Shown: in pieces, positions 16,036-23,332 of the stretch
Numbering within the stretch: position 1 is the first letter of the stretch
Layout of the letters: every line of letters starts with the position of its first letter
Source: Acidobacteriota bacterium
GTDB taxonomy: Bacteria; Actinomycetota; Acidimicrobiia; Acidimicrobiales; CADCSY01
Assembly: GCA_019510095.1 (NCBI GenBank)
Contig: JAEKLB010000060.1
Location: 1 to 35,060, forward strand
Reading direction: 5' to 3'
DNA length: 35,060 bases
Notes under the pieces: generated by a model
What the model was told of the DNA's origin: nothing
The model's database searches: none
Seen by the model: only the letters and a program-made list of their open reading frames with translations
Made by a program: the position numbers and the translations under genes

Positions 16036-16485
16036 GTGCGCATCGCCATCGCCTCCGACCACGCCGGCTTCCGCCTGAAGCAGCTGGTGACCGCCCACCT
16101 CGTCGGCTCCGGCCACCGGGTCGACGACCTCGGCACCGACAGCGAGGAGCCGGTCGACTACCCGGCCTTCTGTGCCGCTGCCGCCCGGGCCGCCGTTGGC
16201 GGCGAGGCCGACTTCGGCATCGTCATCGGCGGGTCAGGGCAGGGCGAGCAGATCGCCGCCAACAAGGTGCACGGCGCCCGCGCCGCGCTGTGCCACGACC
16301 TCACCACCGCCCAGCTGGCCCGCTCGCACAACGATGCCAACGTCCTGGCGCTCGGCGGCCGCCTGCTGGGCGAGACCCTCGCACTGCTCATCGTCGACGC
16401 GTTCCTCGCCGGCACGTTCGAGGGCGGGCGCCACGTGGCCCGCCTCGAGCAGCTCGCCGCGATCGAGCGCGAGGAGTGTCGATAG
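16036..16485 (+). CDS. rpiB: Ribose-5-phosphate isomerase B
   Basis: The 149-residue enzyme interconverts ribose-5-phosphate and ribulose-5-phosphate in the non-oxidative pentose phosphate pathway. It opens MRIAIASDHAGFRLKQLV, the phosphate-binding strand of the RpiB/LacAB family, and has IVIGGSGQGEQIAANKV, the actinobacterial form in which a glutamate (Glu71) takes the catalytic place of the cysteine seen in E. coli RpiB. HNDANVLALGGRL is the C-terminal signature. GTG 16036 is chosen because the fold begins at once. It is divergent from comM with a 73-bp gap and lies 3 bases upstream of a small membrane gene. Confidence 0.95.
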   Translation: MRIAIASDHAGFRLKQLVTAHLVGSGHRVDDLGTDSEEPVDYPAFCAAAARAAVGGEADFGIVIGGSGQGEQIAANKVHGARAALCHDLTTAQLARSHNDANVLALGGRLLGETLALLIVDAFLAGTFEGGRHVARLEQLAAIEREECR

Positions 16486-16488
16486 CGA

Positions 16489-16602
16489 ATGGGGTTCAAC
16501 CCGTTCCGCCCGCAGCACCGGTCGAACTTCGACTACGTGTTCGTCGCCGCCGGCGTGGTGCTCATCCTGCTCGCCGTGCTCTGGGCGACCGGCGCGGTCT
16601 GA
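16489..16602 (+). CDS. Small 37-residue membrane protein downstream of rpiB
   Basis: An ATG three bases after the rpiB stop opens a 37-residue frame: MGFNPFRPQHRSNFDYVF, then one hydrophobic helix (VAAGVVLILLAVLWA), ending GAV. The NPFR-x-Q-x-RS head followed by a single helix recalls small uncharacterised actinobacterial membrane proteins, from memory. It ends 10 bases before a strong hairpin terminator, so rpiB and this gene form a two-gene unit. No function can be assigned. Confidence 0.7.
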   Translation: MGFNPFRPQHRSNFDYVFVAAGVVLILLAVLWATGAV

Positions 16603-16612
16603 GCCCTGACGC

Positions 16613-16646
16613 GGGACCGCTCTCGACACGAGCCGAGAGCGGTCCC
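16613..16646. terminator. Hairpin terminator, probably bidirectional
   Basis: A perfect 13-bp inverted repeat (GGGACCGCTCTCG and its complement) encloses an 8-base loop. It lies just after the small membrane gene and before the 3' end of yraN, where two converging units meet. No T run follows, as is common in high-GC actinobacteria. A weaker 6-bp GGGGGA/TCCCCC hairpin lies at 16654-16676. Confidence 0.85.
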
Positions 16647-16745
16647 GTCCGCAGGGGGACGCGGAGGTCTTCCCCCACTAAACAACCAGAACAGAGCTTC
16701 GGCAAGGGATTGCTTCCCGTGTTGCGCTCGTGTGGTCGACCTCGG

Positions 16746-17090
16746 TCAGAAGGCGCCTTCGAGGATCTGGAGCTCGTCGCCCAGGATCGCGGCCACGTCG
16801 AACCGGATGGTCGCGGGCCGGACCTTCGAATCCTGGATCCACGCGGCGGCCAGATGGCGCACCCGTTGCCGCTTCTCGTGGGTGATCGCCTCGGCCGGGC
16901 TGCCGAAGGCATCGGTGCGCCGCGACTTCACCTCGCAGAAGACGAACGTGGCTCCGTTGCGGACGATGAGGTCGAGCTCGCCCCGGCGGCAGCGCCAGTT
17001 GCGGGCGACGACCTCATAGCCGTGGGCCTGGTACCAGGCGGCGGCCACGTCCTCGCCAGTCAGCCCCCTCAGTCGACGTTGCAACGTCAT
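16746..17090 (-). CDS. yraN: YraN/UPF0102 family predicted nuclease
   Basis: The 114-residue protein is of the full usual length for UPF0102. It has the endonuclease-like core: GLTGEDVAAAWYQAHGYEVV, then RRGELDLIVRNGATFVFCEVKSR with the Glu-Asp-(Glu-x-Lys) residues of the PD-(D/E)xK fold. The biological role is not established; the fold suggests binding or cutting of branched or damaged DNA. It is the last gene of the ribosomal/secretion unit running leftward from ffh, 37 bp after DUF2469, and in Mycobacterium the same pair precedes comM and dprA. Confidence 0.93.
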   Translation of the reverse strand: MTLQRRLRGLTGEDVAAAWYQAHGYEVVARNWRCRRGELDLIVRNGATFVFCEVKSRRTDAFGSPAEAITHEKRQRVRHLAAAWIQDSKVRPATIRFDVAAILGDELQILEGAF

Positions 17091-17127
17091 GGCGATCAGC
17101 GCTCCCCGGCGTCGGGGGCTCCCGGAG

Positions 17128-17424
17128 CTAGAGCTCCTTCTTCGGGAGCTCTTCGATGTTGACGTCCTTGAACGTCACGACCCGGACCGACGACACGAAT
17201 CGGCTCTGCCGGTACATGTCCCACACCCACGCATCGGTCAGCTCGAGCTCGACCCAGCTACGGCCGTTCTCGTCGTGGACGGTCTGGCTGATGCCGTTGC
17301 AGAGGTAGAACCGGCGCTCGGTCTCCACCACGTAGGTGAACATCGGGCAGACGTCCTTGTACTCGCGGTAGAGCTGCAGCTCGATCTCCGCCTCGTACTG
17401 CTCGACGTCATCCGTGCCCGGCAT
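17128..17424 (-). CDS. DUF2469 family protein
   Basis: The 98-residue protein matches the actinobacterial DUF2469 family (Rv2901c-like): DDVEQYEAEIELQLYREYKD, VVETERRFYLCNG, ELELTDAWVWDMYR and RVVTFKDVNIEEL. It is small, soluble and acidic at both ends. No biochemical function is known to me. I chose ATG 17424 because the homology begins there; the frame is open further upstream but non-coding in composition. It lies between lepB and yraN, the conserved position, but rnhB, which normally separates it from lepB, is absent (41-bp gap). Confidence 0.93.
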   Translation of the reverse strand: MPGTDDVEQYEAEIELQLYREYKDVCPMFTYVVETERRFYLCNGISQTVHDENGRSWVELELTDAWVWDMYRQSRFVSSVRVVTFKDVNIEELPKKEL

Positions 17425-17465
17425 CAACCGAGAGCGTAGAGCCCGGGGATGACCCTCACGGGTAG

Positions 17466-17996
17466 CTAGAGGAAGGCCGCGCGGTTCGGCGGCCAGACCC
17501 GCCAGATGGCCCGGCCCACGATCGTGCTCATGCGGACCTGGCCGAAGACCCGGCTGTCGGACGAGTTGGTGCGGTTGTCGCCCATGACCCACACCATGCC
17601 CTTCCGGATCGTGCGGGGCGCGAAGCGGCTCGTCTTGACCTCCGGGGCCAGGTACGGCTCGCGCAGTCGGTGACCGTTGATCCAGACCGACCCGCTCCGG
17701 CCCTCGACCGTCTCGCCGGGCACGGCGATCACCCGCTTGATGAACTCCTCGGTGGCGGGCTGGCGCAGCAGCAGGGCCTCGAGCACGCTGTCCACCGCCT
17801 TGGCCGCCGCCGTGCGGTGGCCACCGTGCGGGCAGTCCTCACGGGGCGGGCAGTCGAAGACGACGACGTCGCCGCGGCGAGGGTGGTGGAGGTGGTACGA
17901 GAGGCGGGACACGACCACGCGGTCGCCCACCTCCAGCTGGGGCACCATCGACTCGGACGGAATCCGGAACGCCTGGGCCACGAAGGCCCGCAGCAC
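17466..17996 (-). CDS. lepB: Signal peptidase I (conventional-start frame; membrane helix lies upstream)
   Basis: Type I signal peptidase removes signal peptides from exported preproteins on the outer face of the membrane. The frame has the catalytic serine in FRIPSESMVPQL, EVGDRVVVSRL, the catalytic lysine in EEFIKRVIAVPGE and the C-terminal GDNRTNSSDSRVFG box. The insert between catalytic boxes carries CPPREDCPHGGH. GTG 17996 is the first conventional start and would give 176 residues without a membrane anchor. In the same frame, codons up to 18077 encode RRAFAETALLAVTAILIAIV, a good membrane helix, but only CTG (18077, overlapping the rplS stop as CTGA) could start it; an ATG at 18070 is out of frame. 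The true start is therefore uncertain. Confidence 0.9.
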   Translation of the reverse strand: MLRAFVAQAFRIPSESMVPQLEVGDRVVVSRLSYHLHHPRRGDVVVFDCPPREDCPHGGHRTAAAKAVDSVLEALLLRQPATEEFIKRVIAVPGETVEGRSGSVWINGHRLREPYLAPEVKTSRFAPRTIRKGMVWVMGDNRTNSSDSRVFGQVRMSTIVGRAIWRVWPPNRAAFL

Positions 17997-18073
17997 GATG
18001 GCGATGAGGATCGCGGTGACGGCGAGCAGGGCGGTCTCGGCGAACGCTCGCCGGCCGTGCCGAGCGGCATCGC

Positions 18074-18424
18074 TCAGCGCGGGACCCGCTTCTCCTTGAT
18101 CTTCGCTGCCTTCCCCCGCAGGTCGCGGAGGTAGTACAGCTTCGCTCGACGGACGTCGCCCAAGGTCACCGGCTCGATCTTCTGGATGATCGGCGAGTGC
18201 ACCGGGAACGTGCGCTCGACACCGACCCCGAAGCTCACCTTCCGCACCGTGAAGGTCTCGTGCAGGCCCGAGCCCTGGCGCCGGATCACCACACCCTGGA
18301 AGACCTGCACCCGCTCACGGGTGCCCTCGACCACGCGGACGTGGACCTTCAGGGTGTCGCCCGGGGAGAAGGCGGGGACGTCGTCGCGCAGACTGGCGCG
18401 GTCGACGAGATCGGTGGGGTTCAT
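18074..18424 (-). CDS. rplS: 50S ribosomal protein L19
   Basis: The 116-residue protein is the large-subunit protein L19, located at the interface with the 30S subunit. It shows the full family pattern: [53 protein letters not shown] and [20 protein letters not shown]. Start ATG 18424. It lies 43 bp downstream of trmD and its TGA overlaps the possible CTG start of lepB. Confidence 0.98.
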   Translation of the reverse strand: MNPTDLVDRASLRDDVPAFSPGDTLKVHVRVVEGTRERVQVFQGVVIRRQGSGLHETFTVRKVSFGVGVERTFPVHSPIIQKIEPVTLGDVRRAKLYYLRDLRGKAAKIKEKRVPR

Positions 18425-18467
18425 GGCGCGGACCTACTCCCTAGGGACATGCGGGGAACGTCACATG

Positions 18468-19193
18468 CTATGGCAGGAGGCCCAGCCGTTCCAACAAGGC
18501 CTGCTCGCCGTCGGTCAGGCCGCCCCTCGCTGCCACCAGGTCGGGTCGTGCTCGCACCGTCTGGACCAGCGCCTGGGCATGGCGCCACTCGGCGATTCGG
18601 CCATGGTCGCCGCTGCGCAGCACCTCGGGCACGTCCCAGCCCCGGAAGCTGGCCGGGCGGGTGTACTGCGGGTACTCGAGCAGCCCGGTGGCGAAGGACT
18701 CCTCGGCCCCGGAGTCGTCGTTGCCCATGACGCCGGGCACCAGGCGGCCGACCGCCTCCAGCACCACCATCGCCGCCACCTCGCCACCGGCGAGCACGTA
18801 GTCGCCGATCGACAGCTCCCCATCGACCAGGTGCTCGCGGACCCGCTGGTCGACGCCCTCGTAGCGGCCGCACAGGAGCGAGAAGCCATCGAGGCCGGCG
18901 AGCTCGACGGCGACGTCGTGGTCGAGCGGGCGGCCCGCCGGGCCCAGGAGGAACAGCGGTCGAGGGGGGTTGGCGGCCTCGACCGAGGCGAACAGCGGCT
19001 CCGGCATCAGCACCATGCCCGCTCCCCCGCCGTACGGGGAGTCGTCGACCGACCGGTGGGGGTCGACCGCCTCCGAGCGCAGATCGTGGATGCGCACGTC
19101 GAGGACGCCTCGCTCGATGGCCTTCCCGAGCAGGCCGAACGACGCGAAGCCGTCGACGATGTCGGGGAAGATGGTGAACACGTCGACCCGCAC
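18468..19193 (-). CDS. trmD: tRNA (guanine-N1)-methyltransferase TrmD
   Basis: The 241-residue SPOUT enzyme methylates N1 of G37 in tRNAs with G at position 36, preventing frameshifts. It begins VRVDVFTIFPDIVDGF; the SAM-binding trefoil knot is visible as LCGRYEGVDQRV and ELSIGDYVLAGGE, followed by GVMGN and the C-terminal YPQYTRPASFRGWDVPEVL. GTG 19193 is chosen because homology starts there. Its start lies only 17 bases after the stop of the HD-GYP gene, so it is probably co-transcribed with that gene. Confidence 0.97.
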   Translation of the reverse strand: MRVDVFTIFPDIVDGFASFGLLGKAIERGVLDVRIHDLRSEAVDPHRSVDDSPYGGGAGMVLMPEPLFASVEAANPPRPLFLLGPAGRPLDHDVAVELAGLDGFSLLCGRYEGVDQRVREHLVDGELSIGDYVLAGGEVAAMVVLEAVGRLVPGVMGNDDSGAEESFATGLLEYPQYTRPASFRGWDVPEVLRSGDHGRIAEWRHAQALVQTVRARPDLVAARGGLTDGEQALLERLGLLP

Positions 19194-19210
19194 GGTCGAC
19201 AGTGTTGCCG

Positions 19211-20680
19211 CTAGGGCGGGCAGGCGGCGGTGGCGGCGGCGGCCGCCACCTGGGCATCGCCGAGGCCGCTGGCCCGCACACCCCACTCGGTGGCGAGCTG
19301 CTCGAAGGCAGCGACGCACCGCGGATCGAAGTGCGTGCCGCTGGCGGCCTTGATGTGGGCGAGCGCCCGCTCGGGCGACCAGCTCTCCCGGTAGGAGCGC
19401 TCGGAGGTGAGCGCGTCCCAGACGTCGGCCACAGCGGCGACGCGCGCCGCCAGCGGGATCTTCTCGGCGGCCAGACGTTGCGGGTAACCGGTGCCGTCCC
19501 AGCGCTCGTGATGGTGACGGATGACGGCCAGGGCCTTGCCCAGGGCCGAGACCTCGCCGGCGATCCGGCAGCCGGCATCGGGGTGGGTCTCGATGATCAT
19601 CCGCTCCTGGGGCGTGAGCGGCCCCGGCTTGTTGAGGATGGCGTCGGCGATCCCGATCTTGCCGATGTCATGGAGGTAGGCCCCCTGGGCGAGGACCCGG
19701 AGCTCGTGGTGCGGAAGACCGACGCGGGCGCCGAGCTTGACCGACATCTCTGCCACCCGGGCCGAGTGCCCATGGGTGTAGCTGTCCTTGACCTCGACGG
19801 CCATGACGAGCGCGCGCAGGGCCTCCGGATACCCGTGGGTGATCTGGACGAAGGCGTCGTCCTCGAACGCGAGCTGGAGGACTTCGTGCACGGTGTTGGT
19901 GCGTCGGTACCCGACCGACACCGCCCATGCGGCGCCGGCAAAGCCGGCGAGGAGATAGCCGTGGTAGTCCCACCAGCCGAGGTGCCAGACCGTCCCGGTC
20001 TGAATGGCGATCATGGCCAGGCCGGTGAGCACGTTGGCGCCGAACAGCGAGGCCTGGACCGGGTCGGTCGACAGCTGCCACCGCCGGAGGTGGCGCATGC
20101 CCGTCGCCACCAGGGCGGTCGAGCAGACGATGGTGAGGACGAGCCGGGCGTGGGGCTCCCAGCCGAAGTGGCGGGTGCCGCCGAGGACGGTCGGATCGGT
20201 GACGATCACGGTGGTGAACAGCACGAGCACCCCGCCGGTGACGAGGAGCACGCCGAGGGCGTGGGCACCGATCCACCGCAGCGGCGCCGGGCGTCGGGAG
20301 CTGGCCGCTGCCACCAGGCAGACGGCGAACAGGGCCATGGCCAGCACCGCGAGCCGGCCGACCCAGGTGTTCGGGGGGCGACCCGCCGCGCCGGGAGTGG
20401 TCAGGCCGTGACCGAGCATCAGGATGCCCACGCACTGGCAGCCGATGGCGAGGAGCACCAGCGAGGCCTCACGGGTCTTGGCGGCGGCCGACGCGGCGGC
20501 GACGGCCACCACCACGGCGCAGGCGGCGATGGCGCTCACCAGCACGAGGTGGAAGGAGACCGACTTGAAGATCCACCGGCTGAACGGCGCCAGCCGCAGG
20601 GCGAACATCACCATGGCCGGTACCACCGCTGTGGCGAGCACCCGCCAGTCCTGGCGGCGGGCGAATCGTGGCATGGCCAT
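19211..20680 (-). CDS. Membrane protein with C-terminal HD-GYP domain
   Basis: The 489-residue protein has about eight membrane helices (residues ~10-290) with no recognisable named sensor domain, then an HD-GYP domain: VKDSYTHGHSARVAEMS, AYLHDIGKIGIADAIL, HPDAGCRIAGE, IRHHHERWDGTGYP and AAVADVWDALTSERSYR. HD-GYP proteins are phosphodiesterases, usually of cyclic di-GMP. All metal-binding residues (HD, the later His residues and GYP) appear present, so activity is plausible. It stands between rimM and trmD, which are normally adjacent, and is followed 17 bases later by trmD. An inverted repeat at 20700-20722 lies just upstream. Confidence 0.92.
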   Translation of the reverse strand: MAMPRFARRQDWRVLATAVVPAMVMFALRLAPFSRWIFKSVSFHLVLVSAIAACAVVVAVAAASAAAKTREASLVLLAIGCQCVGILMLGHGLTTPGAAGRPPNTWVGRLAVLAMALFAVCLVAAASSRRPAPLRWIGAHALGVLLVTGGVLVLFTTVIVTDPTVLGGTRHFGWEPHARLVLTIVCSTALVATGMRHLRRWQLSTDPVQASLFGANVLTGLAMIAIQTGTVWHLGWWDYHGYLLAGFAGAAWAVSVGYRRTNTVHEVLQLAFEDDAFVQITHGYPEALRALVMAVEVKDSYTHGHSARVAEMSVKLGARVGLPHHELRVLAQGAYLHDIGKIGIADAILNKPGPLTPQERMIIETHPDAGCRIAGEVSALGKALAVIRHHHERWDGTGYPQRLAAEKIPLAARVAAVADVWDALTSERSYRESWSPERALAHIKAASGTHFDPRCVAAFEQLATEWGVRASGLGDAQVAAAAATAACPP

Positions 20681-20699
20681 GCCCCCCGCATCGGCGCGC

Positions 20700-20722
20700 G
20701 AACCGCTCGAGTTGAGCGGTTC
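20700..20722. promoter_or_regulatory. 9-bp inverted repeat upstream of the HD-GYP gene
   Basis: GAACCGCTC and its exact complement flank a 5-base spacer in the 74-bp gap between rimM and the HD-GYP gene, 20 bases before the ATG. It could be a terminator for rimM (no T run), a translation-affecting hairpin or an operator. Confidence 0.45.
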
Positions 20723-20754
20723 CTGACCCTATCCGTTGTTTCGAGGGCCCCTTC

Positions 20755-21219
20755 TCAGAGGTCGAGGAGGCCGGCCGGAGGGTCGACGACCACCACCCCG
20801 TCGGCGTGGGAGACGTAGAACGTGAGCGGCACCAGGTGGCCGTCGTCGAGGACGAGCAGGTCACTGGCGGGGTTGGCCTCGACCGCGGTGATTCGCCCGA
20901 TGTCCGTGCCGTCGACGGCCTGCACCGTCATGCCGATCAGCTGGTGCACCCAGAGGGCGTCGGGGTCGTCGAGGGGCTCGGCCCGCAGCACGGTGCCGCG
21001 AAGGGCCTCGGCGCCGTTGCGGTCGGCGACGCCCTCCACCTGCACGATCCACTGACCCTGGTGGGGCCGCGAGGCGACGATCGTCAACGGTCCCCGGGGC
21101 GTCTGGAGGACGGCTCCGGGCGCGACCCGCTCGGTGTAGTCAGTGAGGAGGTGCACGATCACCTCGCCCCGGATCCCGTGAGGCTTGGTGATCCGCCCGA
21201 CCTCGAGCAGCTCGCTCAT
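20755..21219 (-). CDS. rimM: 16S rRNA processing protein RimM
   Basis: The 154-residue protein assists maturation of the 30S head through ribosomal protein S19. The N-terminal RimM barrel starts ELLEVGRITKPHGIRGEVIV; the C-terminal PRC-like barrel has ALWVHQLIGMTVQAVDG, NPASDLLVLDDGHLVPLTF. It follows khpA by 57 bp in the conserved rpsP-khpA-rimM order. Downstream, the usual trmD is displaced by the HD-GYP gene. Confidence 0.96.
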   Translation of the reverse strand: MSELLEVGRITKPHGIRGEVIVHLLTDYTERVAPGAVLQTPRGPLTIVASRPHQGQWIVQVEGVADRNGAEALRGTVLRAEPLDDPDALWVHQLIGMTVQAVDGTDIGRITAVEANPASDLLVLDDGHLVPLTFYVSHADGVVVVDPPAGLLDL

Positions 21220-21276
21220 CGTTCTCTGGCGACTCGTGGGGCCGCATGGCCCACCGGTCGCCGAAGAACGAGGGGG

Positions 21277-21576
21277 TCAGTCGACGAAATCGACGTCGAC
21301 CTCTGCGCCGTCCTTGGCCCCGGCGGCCCGGACGACCGTGCGGATGGCGTTGGCGATGCGTCCCCGGCGGCCGATGACCCGGCCCATGTCGCCGGGCGCC
21401 ACCGAGACCTCGAGGGTCCGGCCCCGCCGGCCGTCGACCAGGTCGATGCGCACCGACTAGGGATCGTCGACCAGCTCACGCACGAGGTACTCGAGCACCG
21501 CGGTGGCGGTCGCCCCCTCGACGCGGTTGGCGTCGTCGGTCGCCCCGTCCTCGCCGTCGTAGCCCGTCTCGCTCAT
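21277..21576 (-). pseudogene. khpA: KhpA-type KH-domain RNA-binding protein with in-frame TAG at codon 40
   Basis: From ATG 21576, overlapping the rpsP stop (ATGA), the frame encodes VLEYLVRELVDDP, then TAG at 21457-21459, then in the same frame SVRIDLVDGRRGRTLEV, VAPGDMGRVIGRRGRIANAI and a TGA at 21277. Both parts belong to one KH protein of the KhpA family (Mycobacterium Rv2908c has DNPDDVRVDL here), with the GRVIGRRG RNA-binding loop intact. The stop replaces one residue, consistent with GAG to TAG. The downstream part alone could start at GTG 21453 and give a 58-residue KH core. Real nonsense mutation, read-through or sequence error are all possible. TAG ends other genes in this window, so it is not generally reassigned. 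Confidence 0.88.
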
Positions 21577-21833
21577 TGGCCCTTGAACTCGGCCCAGGCG
21601 CCCGACTGCTCGAGCAGCTTCTGCACCCGTTCGGTCGGTTGTGCGCCCTTGCGCAGCCAGCCCACCGCCTTGGCGTTGTCGATGACGATGGCCGACGGCT
21701 CCTTGCGGGGCTCATAGGTACCGACGATCTCGATGAACCGCCCATCACGGGGCGAGCGGCCATCGGCCGCCACGACCCGGTAGGTCGGTTGCTTGGTCTT
21801 GCCCATCCGCATCAAGCGGAGCTTCACGGCCAC
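21573..21833 (-). CDS. rpsP: 30S ribosomal protein S16
   Basis: The 86-residue protein is S16 of the small subunit. It opens [20 protein letters not shown], the family signature, followed by [11 protein letters not shown] and [19 protein letters not shown]. Its start overlaps the end of ffh by 10 bases and its stop overlaps the khpA start, so the three are translationally linked. Confidence 0.98.
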   Translation of the reverse strand: MAVKLRLMRMGKTKQPTYRVVAADGRSPRDGRFIEIVGTYEPRKEPSAIVIDNAKAVGWLRKGAQPTERVQKLLEQSGAWAEFKGQ

Positions 21834-23266
21834 GGCTTGTTCTCTCTCCTCACACCGAGCAGCTCGTCGAGACCGGAGGGTCCGGCCTGCTGAAGCTGTC
21901 GTAGGTCGGGCATCGACGGTCTGGTGACCCGCCCACGCCCCTTCTTGTCCTTCTTGCCCTTCTTGGTGCCACCACGCCCGCCGGCCAGTCCGCCGAAGCG
22001 CTTCATCATCTTCGACATCTCGGCGAACTGCTTCAGGAGCTGGTTCACCTCGGGCACCGAGGTGCCGCTGCCGTTGGCGATCCGTGTGCGTCGCGAGCCG
22101 TTGATCACATCCGGCTTGCGCCGCTCCTCCGGGGTCATGGACCGGATGATCGCCTCGATCCGTGCGACTTGGCTGTCGCTGATCTCGGCGTTCCGGGCCT
22201 CCTTCGGGAGGCCTGGGATCATACCGACGAGGTTGCCGATCGGCCCCATCTTCTTCACCTGCTGCAGCTGGTCGAGGAAGTCCTCGAGGCTGAAGGTGCC
22301 CTCCAGCAGGGCGTCGGTGGCCCGCTGGGCCTCGTCGGCGTCGAAGGCCGTCTCGGCCTTCTCGATGAGGGTCATGACGTCGCCCATCCCGAGGATGCGC
22401 TGGGCCATGCGGTCGGGGTGGAACTGGTCGAAGTCGGCGACCTTCTCGCCGGTGGAGGCGAAGGCGATGGGCCGGCCGATGACCTCCTTGACCGACAGGG
22501 CGGCGCCACCCCGGGCGTCGCCGTCGAGCTTCGACAAGATGACGCCGTCGATCTCGAGGGTGGCGTGGAAGGCCTCGGCCACGTTGACCGCGTCCTGGCC
22601 GGTCATGGCATCGACGACGAGGAACGTGTAGTCGGGCTTGACCGCCTCAGAGATCTGGCGGACCTGCTCCATCAGCTCCTCGTCGATGGCGAGGCGCCCG
22701 GCGGTGTCGACGATGACCACGTCACGGCCCTTGTCCCGGGCCTCCTCGACACCCATGCGGGCAACGGAGACGGGGTCGGACGGCTCGGAGAACACCGGCA
22801 CGGTGATCTGGCGGCCGAGGGTGCGGAGCTGCTCGACAGCAGCCGGGCGCTGGAGGTCGGCTCCCACCAGCAGCGGGTTGCGGCCCTGCTGCTTGAACCA
22901 GCGGCCGAGCTTGGCGCTGGCGGTGGTCTTGCCCGAGCCCTGGAGACCCGCCATGAGCACGACAGTGGGGGGCTTCGACGCATAGGCGATGCGCAGGCCG
23001 TCGCCGCCGAGGGTGGCGACCAGCTCCTCGTGGACGAACTTGATGACCTGCTGGGCGGGGCTGAGGCTCTTGGAGAGATCAGCGCCCACCACCCGCTCGC
23101 GGACGCGGTCGACGAACGACCGGACCACGGTGAAGTTGACGTCGGCCTCGAGGAGGGCGAGCCGGATCTCCCGGAGGACTTCCTCGACGTCGGCCTCGGT
23201 GAGCCGACCCTTGCCCCGCAGGCGGGAGAAGATGCCGTCGAAGCGGTCGGTCAGGGCGTCGAACAT
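21824..23266 (-). CDS. ffh: Signal recognition particle protein Ffh
   Basis: The 480-residue SRP54 GTPase binds signal sequences and 4.5S RNA and delivers ribosomes to FtsY. The N domain is followed by the G domain with [14 protein letters not shown] (residues ~107-120), [26 protein letters not shown] and the C-terminal M domain with [16 protein letters not shown] and a methionine-rich helix. The lysine-rich tail ([12 protein letters not shown]) is usual in actinobacteria. All G motifs are intact, in contrast to ftsY in this window. It heads the ribosomal operon, overlapping rpsP. Confidence 0.98.
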   Translation of the reverse strand: MFDALTDRFDGIFSRLRGKGRLTEADVEEVLREIRLALLEADVNFTVVRSFVDRVRERVVGADLSKSLSPAQQVIKFVHEELVATLGGDGLRIAYASKPPTVVLMAGLQGSGKTTASAKLGRWFKQQGRNPLLVGADLQRPAAVEQLRTLGRQITVPVFSEPSDPVSVARMGVEEARDKGRDVVIVDTAGRLAIDEELMEQVRQISEAVKPDYTFLVVDAMTGQDAVNVAEAFHATLEIDGVILSKLDGDARGGAALSVKEVIGRPIAFASTGEKVADFDQFHPDRMAQRILGMGDVMTLIEKAETAFDADEAQRATDALLEGTFSLEDFLDQLQQVKKMGPIGNLVGMIPGLPKEARNAEISDSQVARIEAIIRSMTPEERRKPDVINGSRRTRIANGSGTSVPEVNQLLKQFAEMSKMMKRFGGLAGGRGGTKKGKKDKKGRGRVTRPSMPDLRQLQQAGPSGLDELLGVRRENKPWP

Positions 23267-23332
23267 GCGGTGGGCAAGGGTACCGGGGCCCGGCAGACCC
23301 GCCGGATCCGGGACCTGGCCGGGGGGCGCCGG

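Noticed and set aside
16654-16676. Second terminator for yraN
   Set aside because: Stem of only 6 bp with an 11-base loop and no T run; the 13-bp hairpin beside it explains termination.
21277-21576. Genome-wide reassignment of TAG to an amino acid
   Set aside because: TAG ends trmD, rpiB and the HD-GYP gene at positions matching family lengths.
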